A stretch of 64,000 bases of DNA from Stenotrophomonas rhizophila (GCF_001704155.1 NZ_CP016294.1:3283501-3347500); one strand, 5' to 3'. Shown: positions 17,847-26,873, numbered from the stretch's first letter. The notes: generated by a model not told the origin, from the sequence alone. Program-made: numbers and translations.

Positions 17847-20152
17847 CTGTTTTGACACCCAACCCGTCCACCTCATCCCGCACGCCGGCGGCTCCCCCGG
17901 CCCAGCAACTGATTCTCGCCACCGACCTGGATGGCACCTTTCTCGCCGGCGATGCCGCCGCGCGCCACCGTCTGTACCGGCTGGTCGACCAGCACCCCGG
18001 TATCCGCCTGATCTTCATCACCGGCCGCGGCCTGGAAGCGGTGATGCCGCTGCTCTCCGATCCCGCCATTCCGCGCCCCGATTACGTTGTCTGCGATGTC
18101 GGCGCGACCGTGGTCGATGGCCACACCCTGCAGCCGCTGCAGCCCCTGCAATCGATGATCGACGCGCACTGGCCCGGCGAACAGGTGGTGGCGGCCGCGA
18201 TGCGGCGGTTCACTGCACTGCAGCGCCAGGACGTGCCGCAGGAGCGGCGCTGCTCCTACTTCTGCGACCCGGCCACGCTGGCGCCGCTGCGCGCGCAGAT
18301 CCAGGCGGCCGCGCAGGCACTGGGCTGCGATGTGCTGTATTCGGCCGACCGCTACCTGGACATTCTGCCGCCGGACACCGACAAGGGCCGCACCCTGGCT
18401 GCGCTGGCGCGCCTGCTGGACCTGCCGCGTGACCGCATCCTGGTGGCTGGCGATACCCTCAACGACCTCTCGATGTACACCGCTGGCTTCCGCGGCGTAT
18501 GCGTGGGCGACTCAGAACCGGCGCTCACCGCCGCTACCACCGGGCTGGCGCACACCTACCATGCGCAGGCGCCGGGCTGCGGCGGCATCCTGGAGGCGAT
18601 CGAGCACTTCGCCCTGCTGCCGGCCGATGATGCGTGGCTGAAGCCGCCTGCAGCCACGCGCGCCGAAGGCGCCGACCTGGTGATGCTTTACCACCGCATG
18701 CCCTTCGACGAAGTGATGGAAGACGGCGTGCTGGTGCAGCGCCCACCGCGCTCGCCCAACGGCATCATTCCCTCGCTGCTGAGCTTCTTCCAGGGCGGCC
18801 AGACCGGTTCATGGGTGGCCTGGGGCATCGACGACCCCAAGCGCGGCCCGTTCCAGACCCATATGGCGGTGGACGCCGAGCGCTACCCCACGCTGACGGC
18901 CGCGCGCGTGCCACTGACCCGGCAGGAAGTGGACATCTTCTACAAGCGCTTCTCCAAGGAAGCGTTCTGGCCGATGCTGCATGTGTTCTGGGAACGCGCG
19001 CGCTTCCGCGAGGACGACTGGCAGGTCTTCCTGAAGGTCAACCGGCGCTTCGCCGAAGCCACCGCCGCCGAAGCTGCGCATGGCGCCACCGTGTGGATCC
19101 ACGACTACAACCTGTGGATGGTGCCGGCCACCCTGCGCGAGCTGCGCCCTGACCTGAAGATCGCCTTCTTCCACCACACCTACTTTCCGTCGGCTGATGT
19201 GTTCAACGTGGTGCCGTGGCGCCGCGAGATCATCGGCAGCCTGCTCTGCTGCGATTACATCGGCTTCCACATCCCGCGCCAGGTGGAGAACTTCGTGGAT
19301 GTCGTGCGCGGCGCGATGCCGGCGGAGCGGTTGTCCTGGGAAAGCTGCGCGCCACGCTTCCTGACCTACGGCTGCGCGGTGGGGCTGGATACCATGACCA
19401 CGCGCATCCGGGTCGGAGACCGTGAGGTGGCACTGGGTGCGCACCCGGTCGGCACGGATCTACGCCGCATCCACGATGTGCTGGCCCGGCCCAGCGTGCG
19501 CAACGACATCTTCAAGCTGCGCCGTGAGATCGGTGCGCGCAAGCTGGTGCTGTCGGTGGAGCGGCTGGATTACACCAAGGGTACGCTGGCCAAGCTGGAA
19601 GCGTTCGAGCGCTTGCTGGAGCAGCATCCGGACCGCCAGGGCAAGGTCACCCTGCTGATGGTGTGCGTGCCGGCCGCGCGCGAGATGACCGTGTACCGCA
19701 CGCTGCAGAACCAGATCGAACAAGCGGTGGGCCGTATCAACGGGCGCTTCTCGCGGCTGGACTGGACCCCCGTGCGCTTCTTCGCACAGGCATTGCCGTT
19801 CGAAGAAGTGGTGGCGCATTACGCGGCCGCGCAGGTGATGTGGATCACCCCGCTGCGCGATGGCCTGAACCTGGTGGCCAAGGAATTCGTGGCCACCCAT
19901 GGCATCGAAGGCAGCAATGGCGTGCTGGTGCTGAGTGAATTCGCTGGCGCGGCGGCCGAGTTGAAGGGCGCGGTACTGACCAACCCGCACGACCCGGCCG
20001 ATCTGACCGCCGGGCTGCTGCAGGCGCTGTCGATGCCGGAAGAGGAGGCAGGCGGGCGCATGCGCCAGTTGTTCGGCAGCGTGGAGTATTACGACGTGGA
20101 CCGCTGGGGGCGCGAGTTCCTTGGTGCGGTCAAGGAAACCGGCACCGCCTGA
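17843..20152 (+). CDS. ggpPS: Bifunctional glucosylglycerol-phosphate synthase/phosphatase (GgpPS)
   Basis: Fusion protein of 769 residues. The N-terminal HAD phosphatase has DxD motif ATDLDGTF (Asp28/Asp30) and GDTLNDLSMY near residue 203. The C-terminal GT20 glycosyltransferase (about 285-765) has WIHDYNLWMVP, VERLDYTKG near 571 and TPLRDGLNLVAKE. A phosphatase-first GT20 fusion is the architecture of the S. rhizophila enzyme that makes the compatible solute glucosylglycerol from ADP-glucose and glycerol-3-phosphate. A separate canonical otsA/otsB pair in this window argues against trehalose. The start is TTG at 17843 with AAGGAAG in front, overlapping the transporter stop. Confidence 0.88.
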   Translation: MTVLTPNPSTSSRTPAAPPAQQLILATDLDGTFLAGDAAARHRLYRLVDQHPGIRLIFITGRGLEAVMPLLSDPAIPRPDYVVCDVGATVVDGHTLQPLQPLQSMIDAHWPGEQVVAAAMRRFTALQRQDVPQERRCSYFCDPATLAPLRAQIQAAAQALGCDVLYSADRYLDILPPDTDKGRTLAALARLLDLPRDRILVAGDTLNDLSMYTAGFRGVCVGDSEPALTAATTGLAHTYHAQAPGCGGILEAIEHFALLPADDAWLKPPAATRAEGADLVMLYHRMPFDEVMEDGVLVQRPPRSPNGIIPSLLSFFQGGQTGSWVAWGIDDPKRGPFQTHMAVDAERYPTLTAARVPLTRQEVDIFYKRFSKEAFWPMLHVFWERARFREDDWQVFLKVNRRFAEATAAEAAHGATVWIHDYNLWMVPATLRELRPDLKIAFFHHTYFPSADVFNVVPWRREIIGSLLCCDYIGFHIPRQVENFVDVVRGAMPAERLSWESCAPRFLTYGCAVGLDTMTTRIRVGDREVALGAHPVGTDLRRIHDVLARPSVRNDIFKLRREIGARKLVLSVERLDYTKGTLAKLEAFERLLEQHPDRQGKVTLLMVCVPAAREMTVYRTLQNQIEQAVGRINGRFSRLDWTPVRFFAQALPFEEVVAHYAAAQVMWITPLRDGLNLVAKEFVATHGIEGSNGVLVLSEFAGAAAELKGAVLTNPHDPADLTAGLLQALSMPEEEAGGRMRQLFGSVEYYDVDRWGREFLGAVKETGTA

Positions 20153-20160
20153 CGCCGCAG

Positions 20161-20190
20161 TGATCAGCGCGCGTGCGCGCTGATCATTTT
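20161..20190. terminator. Bidirectional terminator between ggpPS and bla
   Basis: Perfect 12-bp arms TGATCAGCGCGC and GCGCGCTGATCA around GT, followed by TTTT on the plus strand. It starts 8 bp after the ggpPS stop and overlaps the last codons and stop of bla on the minus strand. Confidence 0.8.
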
Positions 20191-21072
20191 CTCGGCGATC
20201 ACCGCCACCTGGCGCAGTGTGTCGTTGCGCCCGGCATCATCCACCGTGGCGCCCTGCAGGTAGCTGGCCAGCACCCACGGGGCGCCGCCGGCCAGTGGCC
20301 ACAGGATGGCGATGTCGTTGGTGGTGTCCTCGCCATTGCTGCCGGTCTTGTCGCCCACCCGCCACGCCGGCGACAGCCCGGCACGCAGCCGCGTGTCACC
20401 GGTTTCGTTGTCGATCAGCCAGTCGGCCAGCTGCAGCCGCGAGGCTGGCGTGAGCACCTCCCCCAGCACGAACCGCTGCAGGCTGGCGGCCATCGCGGCG
20501 GGGCTGGTGGTATCGCGCGGATCATCGGGCGCGAACCGGTTCATGTCCGGCTCCAGGCGATCGTTGCGGGTCACCGCATCGCCATTGGCGCGCAGGAACG
20601 CAGTCACCCCTGCCGGTCCACCGACCACCCCCAACAGCAGGTTCGCCGCCGGGTTGTCGCTGGTGACCATGGTCGCGCGGCACAGGTCGCGCACGGTCAG
20701 GTCCTTGCCCACGTGGCGCTTGGTCACCGGTGCGTGGGAGAGCATGTCCTGCTGGCGCACCGGCAGCCGCCGGTCCAGCGACAGCGTGCCCTGGTCGGCC
20801 AGATGCAGCACCGTCGCCGAGAGCGCGAACTTGAAGGTGCTGCACATCGGGAAGCGCTCGTCCTGGCGATGGCCGATGCGGCGGCCGCTGGCCGTGTCGA
20901 GCAGGGTCACGCCGAGCCGCCCGCCACTGGCTTTTTCCAAGGCGGCGAAATCGGCTGCCTGCGGCTTGTCACCCGCCAGTGCGGTCGGCGGCGTCTTGGC
21001 CAACACGGTAGCGGCCAAGGCGGAAGCTGCGGCGGCACCGGTCATCTGGAGGAACTGGCGGCGGGCGAGCAT
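20164..21072 (-). CDS. Class A beta-lactamase, L2-like
   Basis: Periplasmic serine beta-lactamase of 302 residues. The start at 21072 (MLARRQFLQMTG) opens a twin-arginine-type signal, as in L2 of S. maltophilia; longer in-frame starts would bury it. Active-site motifs are all present: STFK (Ser78), SDN in MVTSDNPAAN, the general-base Glu in RLEPDMNRF, and the KTG triad in GDKTGSNG. The gene is divergent from an ampR-type regulator, the arrangement for beta-lactam induction. The exact substrate spectrum cannot be read from sequence. Confidence 0.92.
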   Translation of the reverse strand: MLARRQFLQMTGAAAASALAATVLAKTPPTALAGDKPQAADFAALEKASGGRLGVTLLDTASGRRIGHRQDERFPMCSTFKFALSATVLHLADQGTLSLDRRLPVRQQDMLSHAPVTKRHVGKDLTVRDLCRATMVTSDNPAANLLLGVVGGPAGVTAFLRANGDAVTRNDRLEPDMNRFAPDDPRDTTSPAAMAASLQRFVLGEVLTPASRLQLADWLIDNETGDTRLRAGLSPAWRVGDKTGSNGEDTTNDIAILWPLAGGAPWVLASYLQGATVDDAGRNDTLRQVAVIAEKMISAHAR

Positions 21073-21212
21073 TGGGTATCTCCGGGGCTGGGAAGTGGCC
21101 ATGGAAGCATTTCGGGCCACAGGCCACCAGCGAGTATTCTCAACGGGAGGCATGAGCAGGATTCATGGCATGGTGCTAAAGGCAGGGTTACCTCGCATGG
21201 CGTCCACCCGTG

Positions 21213-21240
21213 GTAGCGCCGACCGCAGGCCCTGCCGGCG
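21213..21240 (+). repeat. Degenerate GTAG repeat in the bla-ampR intergenic region
   Basis: GTAG is followed by an imperfect stem: outer arms CGCCG and CGGCG, inner arms GCAGG and CCTGC, with a three-base bulge. It lies within the 204-bp regulatory gap between bla and ampR, close to the ampR start, where the AmpR operator is also expected. Confidence 0.4.
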
Positions 21241-21276
21241 TTACCATTACCCATCAAGATTCCTCACGACTCGCCC

Positions 21277-22140
21277 ATGCTTCGTCCCCAGCTCCCGCTC
21301 AACGCGTTGCGTGCCTTCGAGGCCGCCGCGCGCCATCAGAACTTCACCCGCGCCGCGCTGGAGCTGTGCGTGAGCCAGGCTGCGCTGAGTCACCAGATCC
21401 GTGGGCTGGAAGAGCGGCTGGGCGCGGTGCTGTTCCACCGGCTGCCGCGAGGGGTGGCCTTGACCGACGAAGGGGCGCGCCTGTATCCGGTGCTGAACGA
21501 GGCCTTCGACCGCATCGCGGTGAGCCTGGACCGGTTCGTGGGCGGGCATTTCCGCGAAGTGCTCGGGGTCGGCGTAGTGGGCACGTTCGCCACCGGTTGG
21601 CTGCTGCCGCGGCTGGCCGACTTCAACGCACGGCACCCCGATATCGAGCTGCGCCTGCAGACCCACAACAACCGCATCGACCTGGCCGGCGAAGGGTTGG
21701 ACTTGGCGATCCGCTTCGGCGATGGCGACTGGCAGGGCCAGGTGTGCACCCCGGTGCTGGCGGCGCCCTTCGCACCGGTGTGCGCGCCGGCACTGGCGCG
21801 GACGCTGCGGCAACCGCGCGACCTGGCCAGCGTGGCACTGCTGCGCTCCTACCGCAGTGATGAGTGGCCGCAGTGGCTGCAGGCTGCTGGCGTGGCCGAG
21901 TTGGAGGCGCGCGGGCCGGTGTTTGATTCGTCATTGACGCTGGCCAGCGCGGCCGCCGCCGGTGCCGGCGTGGCGTTGCTGCCATTGAGAATGTTCGAAC
22001 AGGACCTGGCGCAGGGACGGTTGGTGCAGCCGTTCGCGCAGACGCTGGAGCTGGGGAGTTATTGGCTGACGCGGTTGCGTTCGCGGGCGGAGAGCGAGGC
22101 AGGCAAGCGTTTCAGGGTGTGGCTGGAAGCGCAGGCGTAG
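21277..22140 (+). CDS. ampR: LysR-type regulator AmpR
   Basis: Protein of 287 residues with an N-terminal winged helix-turn-helix (LNALRAFEAAARHQNFTRAA, then VSQAALSHQIRGLEERLG) and a C-terminal effector domain (about 90-285). AmpR proteins read muropeptide levels and switch the divergent beta-lactamase on. Sequence and divergent placement next to an L2-like gene support AmpR rather than a generic LysR. Its TAG stop is formed by the GTAG end of the repeat that begins at 22137. Confidence 0.9.
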   Translation: MLRPQLPLNALRAFEAAARHQNFTRAALELCVSQAALSHQIRGLEERLGAVLFHRLPRGVALTDEGARLYPVLNEAFDRIAVSLDRFVGGHFREVLGVGVVGTFATGWLLPRLADFNARHPDIELRLQTHNNRIDLAGEGLDLAIRFGDGDWQGQVCTPVLAAPFAPVCAPALARTLRQPRDLASVALLRSYRSDEWPQWLQAAGVAELEARGPVFDSSLTLASAAAAGAGVALLPLRMFEQDLAQGRLVQPFAQTLELGSYWLTRLRSRAESEAGKRFRVWLEAQA

Positions 22141-22159
22141 GGGCACGCCATGCGTGTCC
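22137..22159 (+). repeat. GTAG repeat overlapping the ampR stop (GACACGC subfamily)
   Basis: GTAG, then GGGCACGCC and ATGCGTGTCC, an imperfect palindrome centred on GCCATGCG. The TAG of its GTAG is the ampR stop codon. An inverted copy lies 22 bp downstream, forming a pair with GTAG ends pointing outward. Confidence 0.8.
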
Positions 22160-22181
22160 GGGTTTCGTTCGGGCATTCCGT

Positions 22182-22204
22182 GGACACGCATGGCGTGTCG
22201 CTAC
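22182..22204 (-). repeat. GTAG repeat, inverted partner (GACACGC subfamily)
   Basis: GGACACGCATGGCGTGTCG followed by CTAC; minus-strand reading starts GTAGCGACACGCC. Together with the unit at 22137 it forms an inverted dimer between the convergent ampR and ABC-F genes. Confidence 0.82.
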
Positions 22205-22216
22205 GCGGGCAGGTTT

Positions 22217-22237
22217 GTGCCGACCAATGGTCGGCAC
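22217..22237. repeat. Perfect hairpin without GTAG, repeat-derived
   Basis: Arms GTGCCGACC and GGTCGGCAC around AAT, a 9-bp stem. The stem core CCGACC/GGTCGG matches the GTT-loop repeat subfamily but no GTAG flanks it. It ends 6 bp before the ABC-F stop (minus) and probably helps terminate that transcript. Confidence 0.65.
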
Positions 22238-22243
22238 GGGCCT

Positions 22244-24097
22244 TCAGGCCATCAATTCCATCCACGCGGCTTCGGCTTTTTCCAGCTGCTGCGCGGTGGT
22301 TTCGCGGTCGCGGCCGAGCACCGCCATGCGGGTGGCGTCGGCGTAGTTGACCGGGTCGGCCAGTTGGCGGTCCAGCTCGGCCAAGCGAGCTTCCAGCTCG
22401 TTGACCTTGGCTTCGGCGCTGGCCAGCTTCACCGGGTTGACGGTCTTCTTCGGCGGCAGCGGCGGGGTTGGCGGCACCGGCTCCGGCGCGGCAGCGGCCA
22501 TCTTCTGTTTGGTGCCCTGCGCGGCCGGGCGCGAACGCAGCCACGCTGCGTACTCGTCCAGGTCGCCGTCGAACGGCTCCACCACACCGTCAGCCACGCG
22601 CCAGAAGGTGTCGCAGACCAGGCCGATCAGGTGGCGGTCGTGCGAGACCATCACGATCGCCCCTTCGAAGGTCGCCAGCGCTTCGGCCAGCGCTTCGCGC
22701 ATTTCCAGGTCAAGGTGGTTGGTCGGTTCGTCGAGCAGCAGCACGTTCGGCTGCTGCCAGGCAATCATCGCCAGCGCCAGGCGCGCGCGCTCACCACCGG
22801 AGAAACCATCCACCGGCTCGAACGCACGGTCGCCGGCGAAGTTCCACTTGCCGAGGAAATCGCGGAAGGACTGGTTGCTGCCATCCGGGGAGATGTCCCG
22901 GAAGTGGTCCATCGGCGACTGGCCTTCATGCAGCGACTCCACCGTGTGCTGGGCGAAGTAGCCGATGCGCAGGTCCGGGTGCGCCGAGCGATCGCCGGAC
23001 ACCGGGTCCAGCTCACCGACCAGGGTCCGCACCAGCGTGGTCTTGCCCGCGCCGTTGGGTCCCAGCAGGCCGATGCGCTGCCCCGCCTCCAGGCCGAAGC
23101 CCACGTTGTGCAGGATCACCGCGTCCGGGCTGTAACCGGCATCCACATCGTTGAGGCGGATCAGCGAGAACGGCAGCTTGGCCGGCGGCGCGAACTCGAT
23201 GCGGAACTCGCGCTCGGCGCGCACCGCTTCGGTGCCGGTCAGTTTGGCCAGGCGCTTCATGCGGCTCTGTGCCTGCGTTGCCTTGCTGGCCAGCGCCTTG
23301 AACCGGTCGATGAAGCTCTGCAGGTGGGCGCGCTCGGCCTGTTCCTTCTCGTGCGCGATCTGCTGCTGGCGCAGCTGTTCGGCGCGCTGGCGCTCGAAGT
23401 CGGTGTAGCCGCCCGGGTACAGCTTGGCGCCGCCGCCATGCAGGTGCAGGGTGTGGGTGGCCACGTTGTCGAGGAACTCGCGGTCATGCGAGATCAGCAG
23501 CAGCGTGCCCGGGTACTTGAGCAGCCATTGTTCCAGCCAGAACACCGCGTCCAGGTCGAGGTGGTTGGTCGGTTCGTCGAGCAGCAGCAGGTCGCTGGGC
23601 ATCATCAGCGCGCGCGCCAGGTTCAGTCGCGCGCGCCAGCCACCGGAGAACGTCGCCACCGGCCGTGAATGGGTATCGGACGGGAAGCCCAGGCCATGCA
23701 GCAGCTTGCCCGCACGGGATTCGGCATCGTACGCACCGATCTCGGCCATCTTCTGGTGCGCATTGGCCACCGCTTCCCAGTCCTCGCGCGCGGTCGCCTC
23801 GGCTTCCTCGCGCAGCACGGCCGCCACTTCGGTGTCGCCTTCCAGCACGAACTGCAGCGCCGGGTCCTGCAGCGCCGGGGTTTCCTGGGCCACGCTGGCG
23901 ATGCGGATCTTGCCGGGCAGGTCCACATCGCCCTTGTCGGCCTCCAGCTCGCCCTGCACGGCCGCGAACAGGCTGGACTTGCCGGCTCCGTTGCGGCCGA
24001 CCACGCCCACGCGGTAGCCCGCATGCAGGGTCAGGTCGACATTGGACAACAGCAGCCGCTCGCCGCGGCGCAAGGCGAAGTTACGAAGGGAAATCAT
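22244..24097 (-). CDS. ABC-F family ATP-binding protein (YheS-like)
   Basis: Cytoplasmic twin-ATPase of 617 residues without membrane segments. The start at 24097 (MISLRNFALRRGERLL) fits the family; an in-frame ATG 14 codons upstream is less likely. Two cassettes: Walker A GRNGAGKSS and GPNGAGKTT, ABC signatures FSGGWRARL and FSGGERARL, Walker B LLLLDEPTNHLDLD and VLLLDEPTNHLDLE. The linker between them is long and charged (PtIM). The C-terminal region (about 510-617) has a Pro-rich stretch then a coiled coil. ABC-F proteins act on ribosomes; the YheS group is translation-related. Confidence 0.92.
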   Translation of the reverse strand: MISLRNFALRRGERLLLSNVDLTLHAGYRVGVVGRNGAGKSSLFAAVQGELEADKGDVDLPGKIRIASVAQETPALQDPALQFVLEGDTEVAAVLREEAEATAREDWEAVANAHQKMAEIGAYDAESRAGKLLHGLGFPSDTHSRPVATFSGGWRARLNLARALMMPSDLLLLDEPTNHLDLDAVFWLEQWLLKYPGTLLLISHDREFLDNVATHTLHLHGGGAKLYPGGYTDFERQRAEQLRQQQIAHEKEQAERAHLQSFIDRFKALASKATQAQSRMKRLAKLTGTEAVRAEREFRIEFAPPAKLPFSLIRLNDVDAGYSPDAVILHNVGFGLEAGQRIGLLGPNGAGKTTLVRTLVGELDPVSGDRSAHPDLRIGYFAQHTVESLHEGQSPMDHFRDISPDGSNQSFRDFLGKWNFAGDRAFEPVDGFSGGERARLALAMIAWQQPNVLLLDEPTNHLDLEMREALAEALATFEGAIVMVSHDRHLIGLVCDTFWRVADGVVEPFDGDLDEYAAWLRSRPAAQGTKQKMAAAAPEPVPPTPPLPPKKTVNPVKLASAEAKVNELEARLAELDRQLADPVNYADATRMAVLGRDRETTAQQLEKAEAAWMELMA

Positions 24098-24278
24098 CTG
24101 GGGGGTCCATATAACGGAATGGAATGTGCTGGTGAGCACCTTTCCTGCGACGCAATTCTAGCGTTAACGAATACTTGACGCGCCCCGGGATGCGCGGCAG
24201 GCCTCGTCTCTCTCCCACGAACCTGCCTGCGCTTTCCCCGGGACCCTCCCCCGCCTGATTGACCGAATCTTGCTAAAC

Positions 24279-24300
24279 CGTTGCTTTTGCAACGTTTTTT
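24279..24300 (+). terminator. Short intrinsic terminator upstream of the TonB receptor
   Basis: Arms CGTTGC and GCAACG around TTTT, followed by six T. It reads as a small intrinsic terminator on the plus strand. It ends just before a TTGACA element, so it would block read-through into the receptor gene. The whole 24098-24430 gap between divergent genes holds this, the promoter and a leader of about 95 bp, and nothing else recognisable. Confidence 0.6.
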
Positions 24301-24304
24301 CAAT

Positions 24305-24333
24305 TTGACAGTCAGTAAAAATACCGTTAATCC
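24305..24333 (+). promoter_or_regulatory. Putative sigma-70 promoter of the first TonB receptor
   Basis: TTGACA at 24305-24310, a 17-bp spacer that is AT-rich for this genome, and TAATCC at 24328-24333 as a poor -10. The -35 match is perfect and the spacing ideal; the -10 is weak, suggesting an activator or a shifted -10. The ATG at 24431 follows about 95 bp later. Confidence 0.45.
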
Positions 24334-24430
24334 GTTACTTGCGCACCGCAACACCCGCCCTCGCTGACCCGCTTTGCCGAAGTCGTGATGTCGCCCGGTG
24401 CCGCCTTGTCCCAACCGGAGCCACATCCTG

Positions 24431-26824
24431 ATGAACCGCAAGACCCGTACGCTTGCCGCCGCTGTTGCCGTCGCCCTCGGGGCCTCCGCCTTCAGTGTCG
24501 CCGCCCAGGACGCCCCTGCCCGCGCCACCGCCAACACCCTGGATACGGTCATCGTGACCGGCACCCGCGTGGCCGACCGCACCGTGGCCGAGTCGCAGTC
24601 GCCGATCGACATCATCACCCCCGAGGCGCTGCAGTCCACCGGCACCACCGAACTGGCCACCGCGCTGGCGCGTGCCCTGCCCTCGCTGAACTTTCCGCGC
24701 CCGGCGCTGACCGATGGCACCAGTGGCATCCGCCCGGCGCAGCTGCGCGGCCTGTCCCCGGACCAGGTACTGGTGCTGGTCAACGGCAAGCGCCGCCACA
24801 CCTCGGCCCAGATCAACGTCAACGGCAGCATTGGCCGCGGCTCGTCGGCGGTGGACATCAACGCCATTCCGATCGCCTCCATCGAGCGCGTCGAAGTGCT
24901 GCGCGACGGCGCCTCGGCGCAGTACGGCTCGGACGCCATCGCCGGCGTGATCAACATCGTGCTCAAGGGCTCCAGCGCGGGCGGCAGCCTGGCCCTGGAT
25001 GCCGGCCAGTACTCGGCCGGCGACGGCAACAAGTACCAGCTCTCCGGCGATACCGGCATCGGCTTCGCCGACGGCCGCGGCAGCGTGCACGTGGCCGGCC
25101 AGATCACCCAGCAGGACGAAAGCAACCGCGCCGGGCCCTACCAGGGCACCACGCCGAACACCGGCAACTTCCCCAGCGTGGGCCAGACCACCTTCGTGGT
25201 CGGCGACCCGCAGGTGGATGCCACCGCCGCCTCGGCCAATGCCAGCTTCCAGTTCAGCGACCACGTGTCGGCCTACGCCACCGCGCTGGCCAGCAACCGT
25301 GACATCACCTCGTTCGCGTTCTACCGCTCGCGCACCAACAGCGGCCAGGGCGCGCTGCTGGCGCAGACCTACCCGGACGGCTTCGTGCCGGAAATCAACC
25401 AGTATTCCAAGGACCGTTCGCTGGTGGCCGGCGTGAAGGGCGACACCGAAAGCGGCTGGACCTGGGACGTGAGCTACAATCACGGCACCAACAAGATCGA
25501 CTTCCACACCCGCAACAGCATCAACTACGCGTTGGGCGTGGACAGCCCGCGTTCGTTCTACGCCGGTGCGCTGGAATACACCCAGGACATCGGCAACGTA
25601 GACATCACCAAGCAGCTGGACTGGGGCCTGGCCTACCCGGTCACGCTGTCCTTCGGCGGTGAGTACCGCCGTGAGAAGTGGGAACAGAGCGCGGGCGAGC
25701 CCAATTCCTACTTCGGCACCGGTGCGCAGGGCTTCGGCGGTTTCACCCCGCTCAATGCCGTCGATGCCGACCGCGACAACTACGCCGTCTACGCCGGCCT
25801 GGAAGCGGACCTGACCGACAAGTTCTCGGCCGGCGTCACCGGCCGCTATGAGGATTACTCGGACTTCGGCGACAAGTTCTCCGGCAAGCTGTCGGCCCGC
25901 TACGCCTTCACCGACAAGGTCGCGCTACGTGCCACCGCCTCGTCCGGCTTCCGCGCCCCGTCGCTTGCCCAGCAGAGCTACCAGGCGGTGACCAGCACCA
26001 TCGTCAACGGCGTGTTTGTCGAACGCGGCACCTTCCCCACCACCAGCACCGCCGCGCAGGCGCTGGGCGCCAGCCCGCTGAAGGCCGAAAGCTCCACCTC
26101 CTACAGCGTGGGCCTGGTGCTGCAGCCGATCGACCGCCTCTACCTGACCGTGGATGCGTACCAGATCGACATCGACGACCGCATCATCCTGTCCACCAAC
26201 ATCACCACCAACGCTGCCACCAATGCGCTGCTGGCCGACCTGGGCCTCCCGCAAGTCACCGCGTTCTCCTACTTCACCAACGGCGTGGATACCCGCACCC
26301 GCGGCGTGGACGCGGTGTCCAGCTACACCATCCCGTTCAGTGCCAGCTCGCTGGAACTGACCGCGGCCTACAGCTACAACGACACCGAGGTGAAGAAGTT
26401 CATCGCCTCCCCGGCCGTGTTCGGCTCGCTGGGCCTGACCCAGTCGCTGATCGGCCGCGATGAAGTGGGCCGCATCGAAGACAGCTACCCGCGTGACAAG
26501 ACCATCCTGAGCGGCACCTGGCGTTCGGACCACTGGGACCTGAACCTGGCCGCCACCCGCTACGGCTCGTTCACCGTGCGCAATTCGGCGACCCCGACCC
26601 GCGACCAGACCTACGATGCCTCGTGGGTGCTCGATGCCTCGGTGGCCTACAAGCCCAGCGAGAACTGGACCCTGACCCTGGGTGCGGACAACCTGCTGGA
26701 CGAGTACCCCGACCGCACCGTGGACCTGCAGAACTCCACCTGGGGCATGCTCCCGTACAGCAACTACTCGCCGTACGGCTTCAATGGCGCTTACGTGTAC
26801 GGCCGCGTGACCTATAAGTGGTGA
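24431..26824 (+). CDS. TonB-dependent outer-membrane receptor
   Basis: Protein of 797 residues. Signal peptide MNRKTRTLAAAVAVALGASA is cleaved near SVAAQ. A TonB-box-like LDTVIVTGTR follows, then the plug domain (about 45-165, with LRGLSPDQVLVLVNGKRRH and QYGSDAIAGVINIVL) and a 22-strand barrel ending in an aromatic terminus VYGRVTYKW. The start at 24431 is the ATG that opens the signal peptide. Ligand unknown. Closely paralogous to the receptor at 44702. Confidence 0.92.
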   Translation: MNRKTRTLAAAVAVALGASAFSVAAQDAPARATANTLDTVIVTGTRVADRTVAESQSPIDIITPEALQSTGTTELATALARALPSLNFPRPALTDGTSGIRPAQLRGLSPDQVLVLVNGKRRHTSAQINVNGSIGRGSSAVDINAIPIASIERVEVLRDGASAQYGSDAIAGVINIVLKGSSAGGSLALDAGQYSAGDGNKYQLSGDTGIGFADGRGSVHVAGQITQQDESNRAGPYQGTTPNTGNFPSVGQTTFVVGDPQVDATAASANASFQFSDHVSAYATALASNRDITSFAFYRSRTNSGQGALLAQTYPDGFVPEINQYSKDRSLVAGVKGDTESGWTWDVSYNHGTNKIDFHTRNSINYALGVDSPRSFYAGALEYTQDIGNVDITKQLDWGLAYPVTLSFGGEYRREKWEQSAGEPNSYFGTGAQGFGGFTPLNAVDADRDNYAVYAGLEADLTDKFSAGVTGRYEDYSDFGDKFSGKLSARYAFTDKVALRATASSGFRAPSLAQQSYQAVTSTIVNGVFVERGTFPTTSTAAQALGASPLKAESSTSYSVGLVLQPIDRLYLTVDAYQIDIDDRIILSTNITTNAATNALLADLGLPQVTAFSYFTNGVDTRTRGVDAVSSYTIPFSASSLELTAAYSYNDTEVKKFIASPAVFGSLGLTQSLIGRDEVGRIEDSYPRDKTILSGTWRSDHWDLNLAATRYGSFTVRNSATPTRDQTYDASWVLDASVAYKPSENWTLTLGADNLLDEYPDRTVDLQNSTWGMLPYSNYSPYGFNGAYVYGRVTYKW

Positions 26825-26840
26825 TGATCGGCTGACACCG

Positions 26841-26873
26841 GATCCGGCAGGCCGCAGCGCGGTTTGCCGGATC
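26841..26873 (+). terminator. Hairpin after the first TonB receptor
   Basis: Arms GATCCGGCAGGCCGC and GCGGTTTGCCGGATC around AGC, a 15-bp stem with two G-T pairs. It starts 17 bp after the receptor stop. No clear T-run follows. Confidence 0.6.

Noticed and set aside
17843-20152. Calling the fusion enzyme trehalose-phosphate synthase/phosphatase
   Set aside because: Phosphatase-first order and S. rhizophila precedent favour glucosylglycerol-phosphate; a separate complete otsA/otsB set exists in the window.
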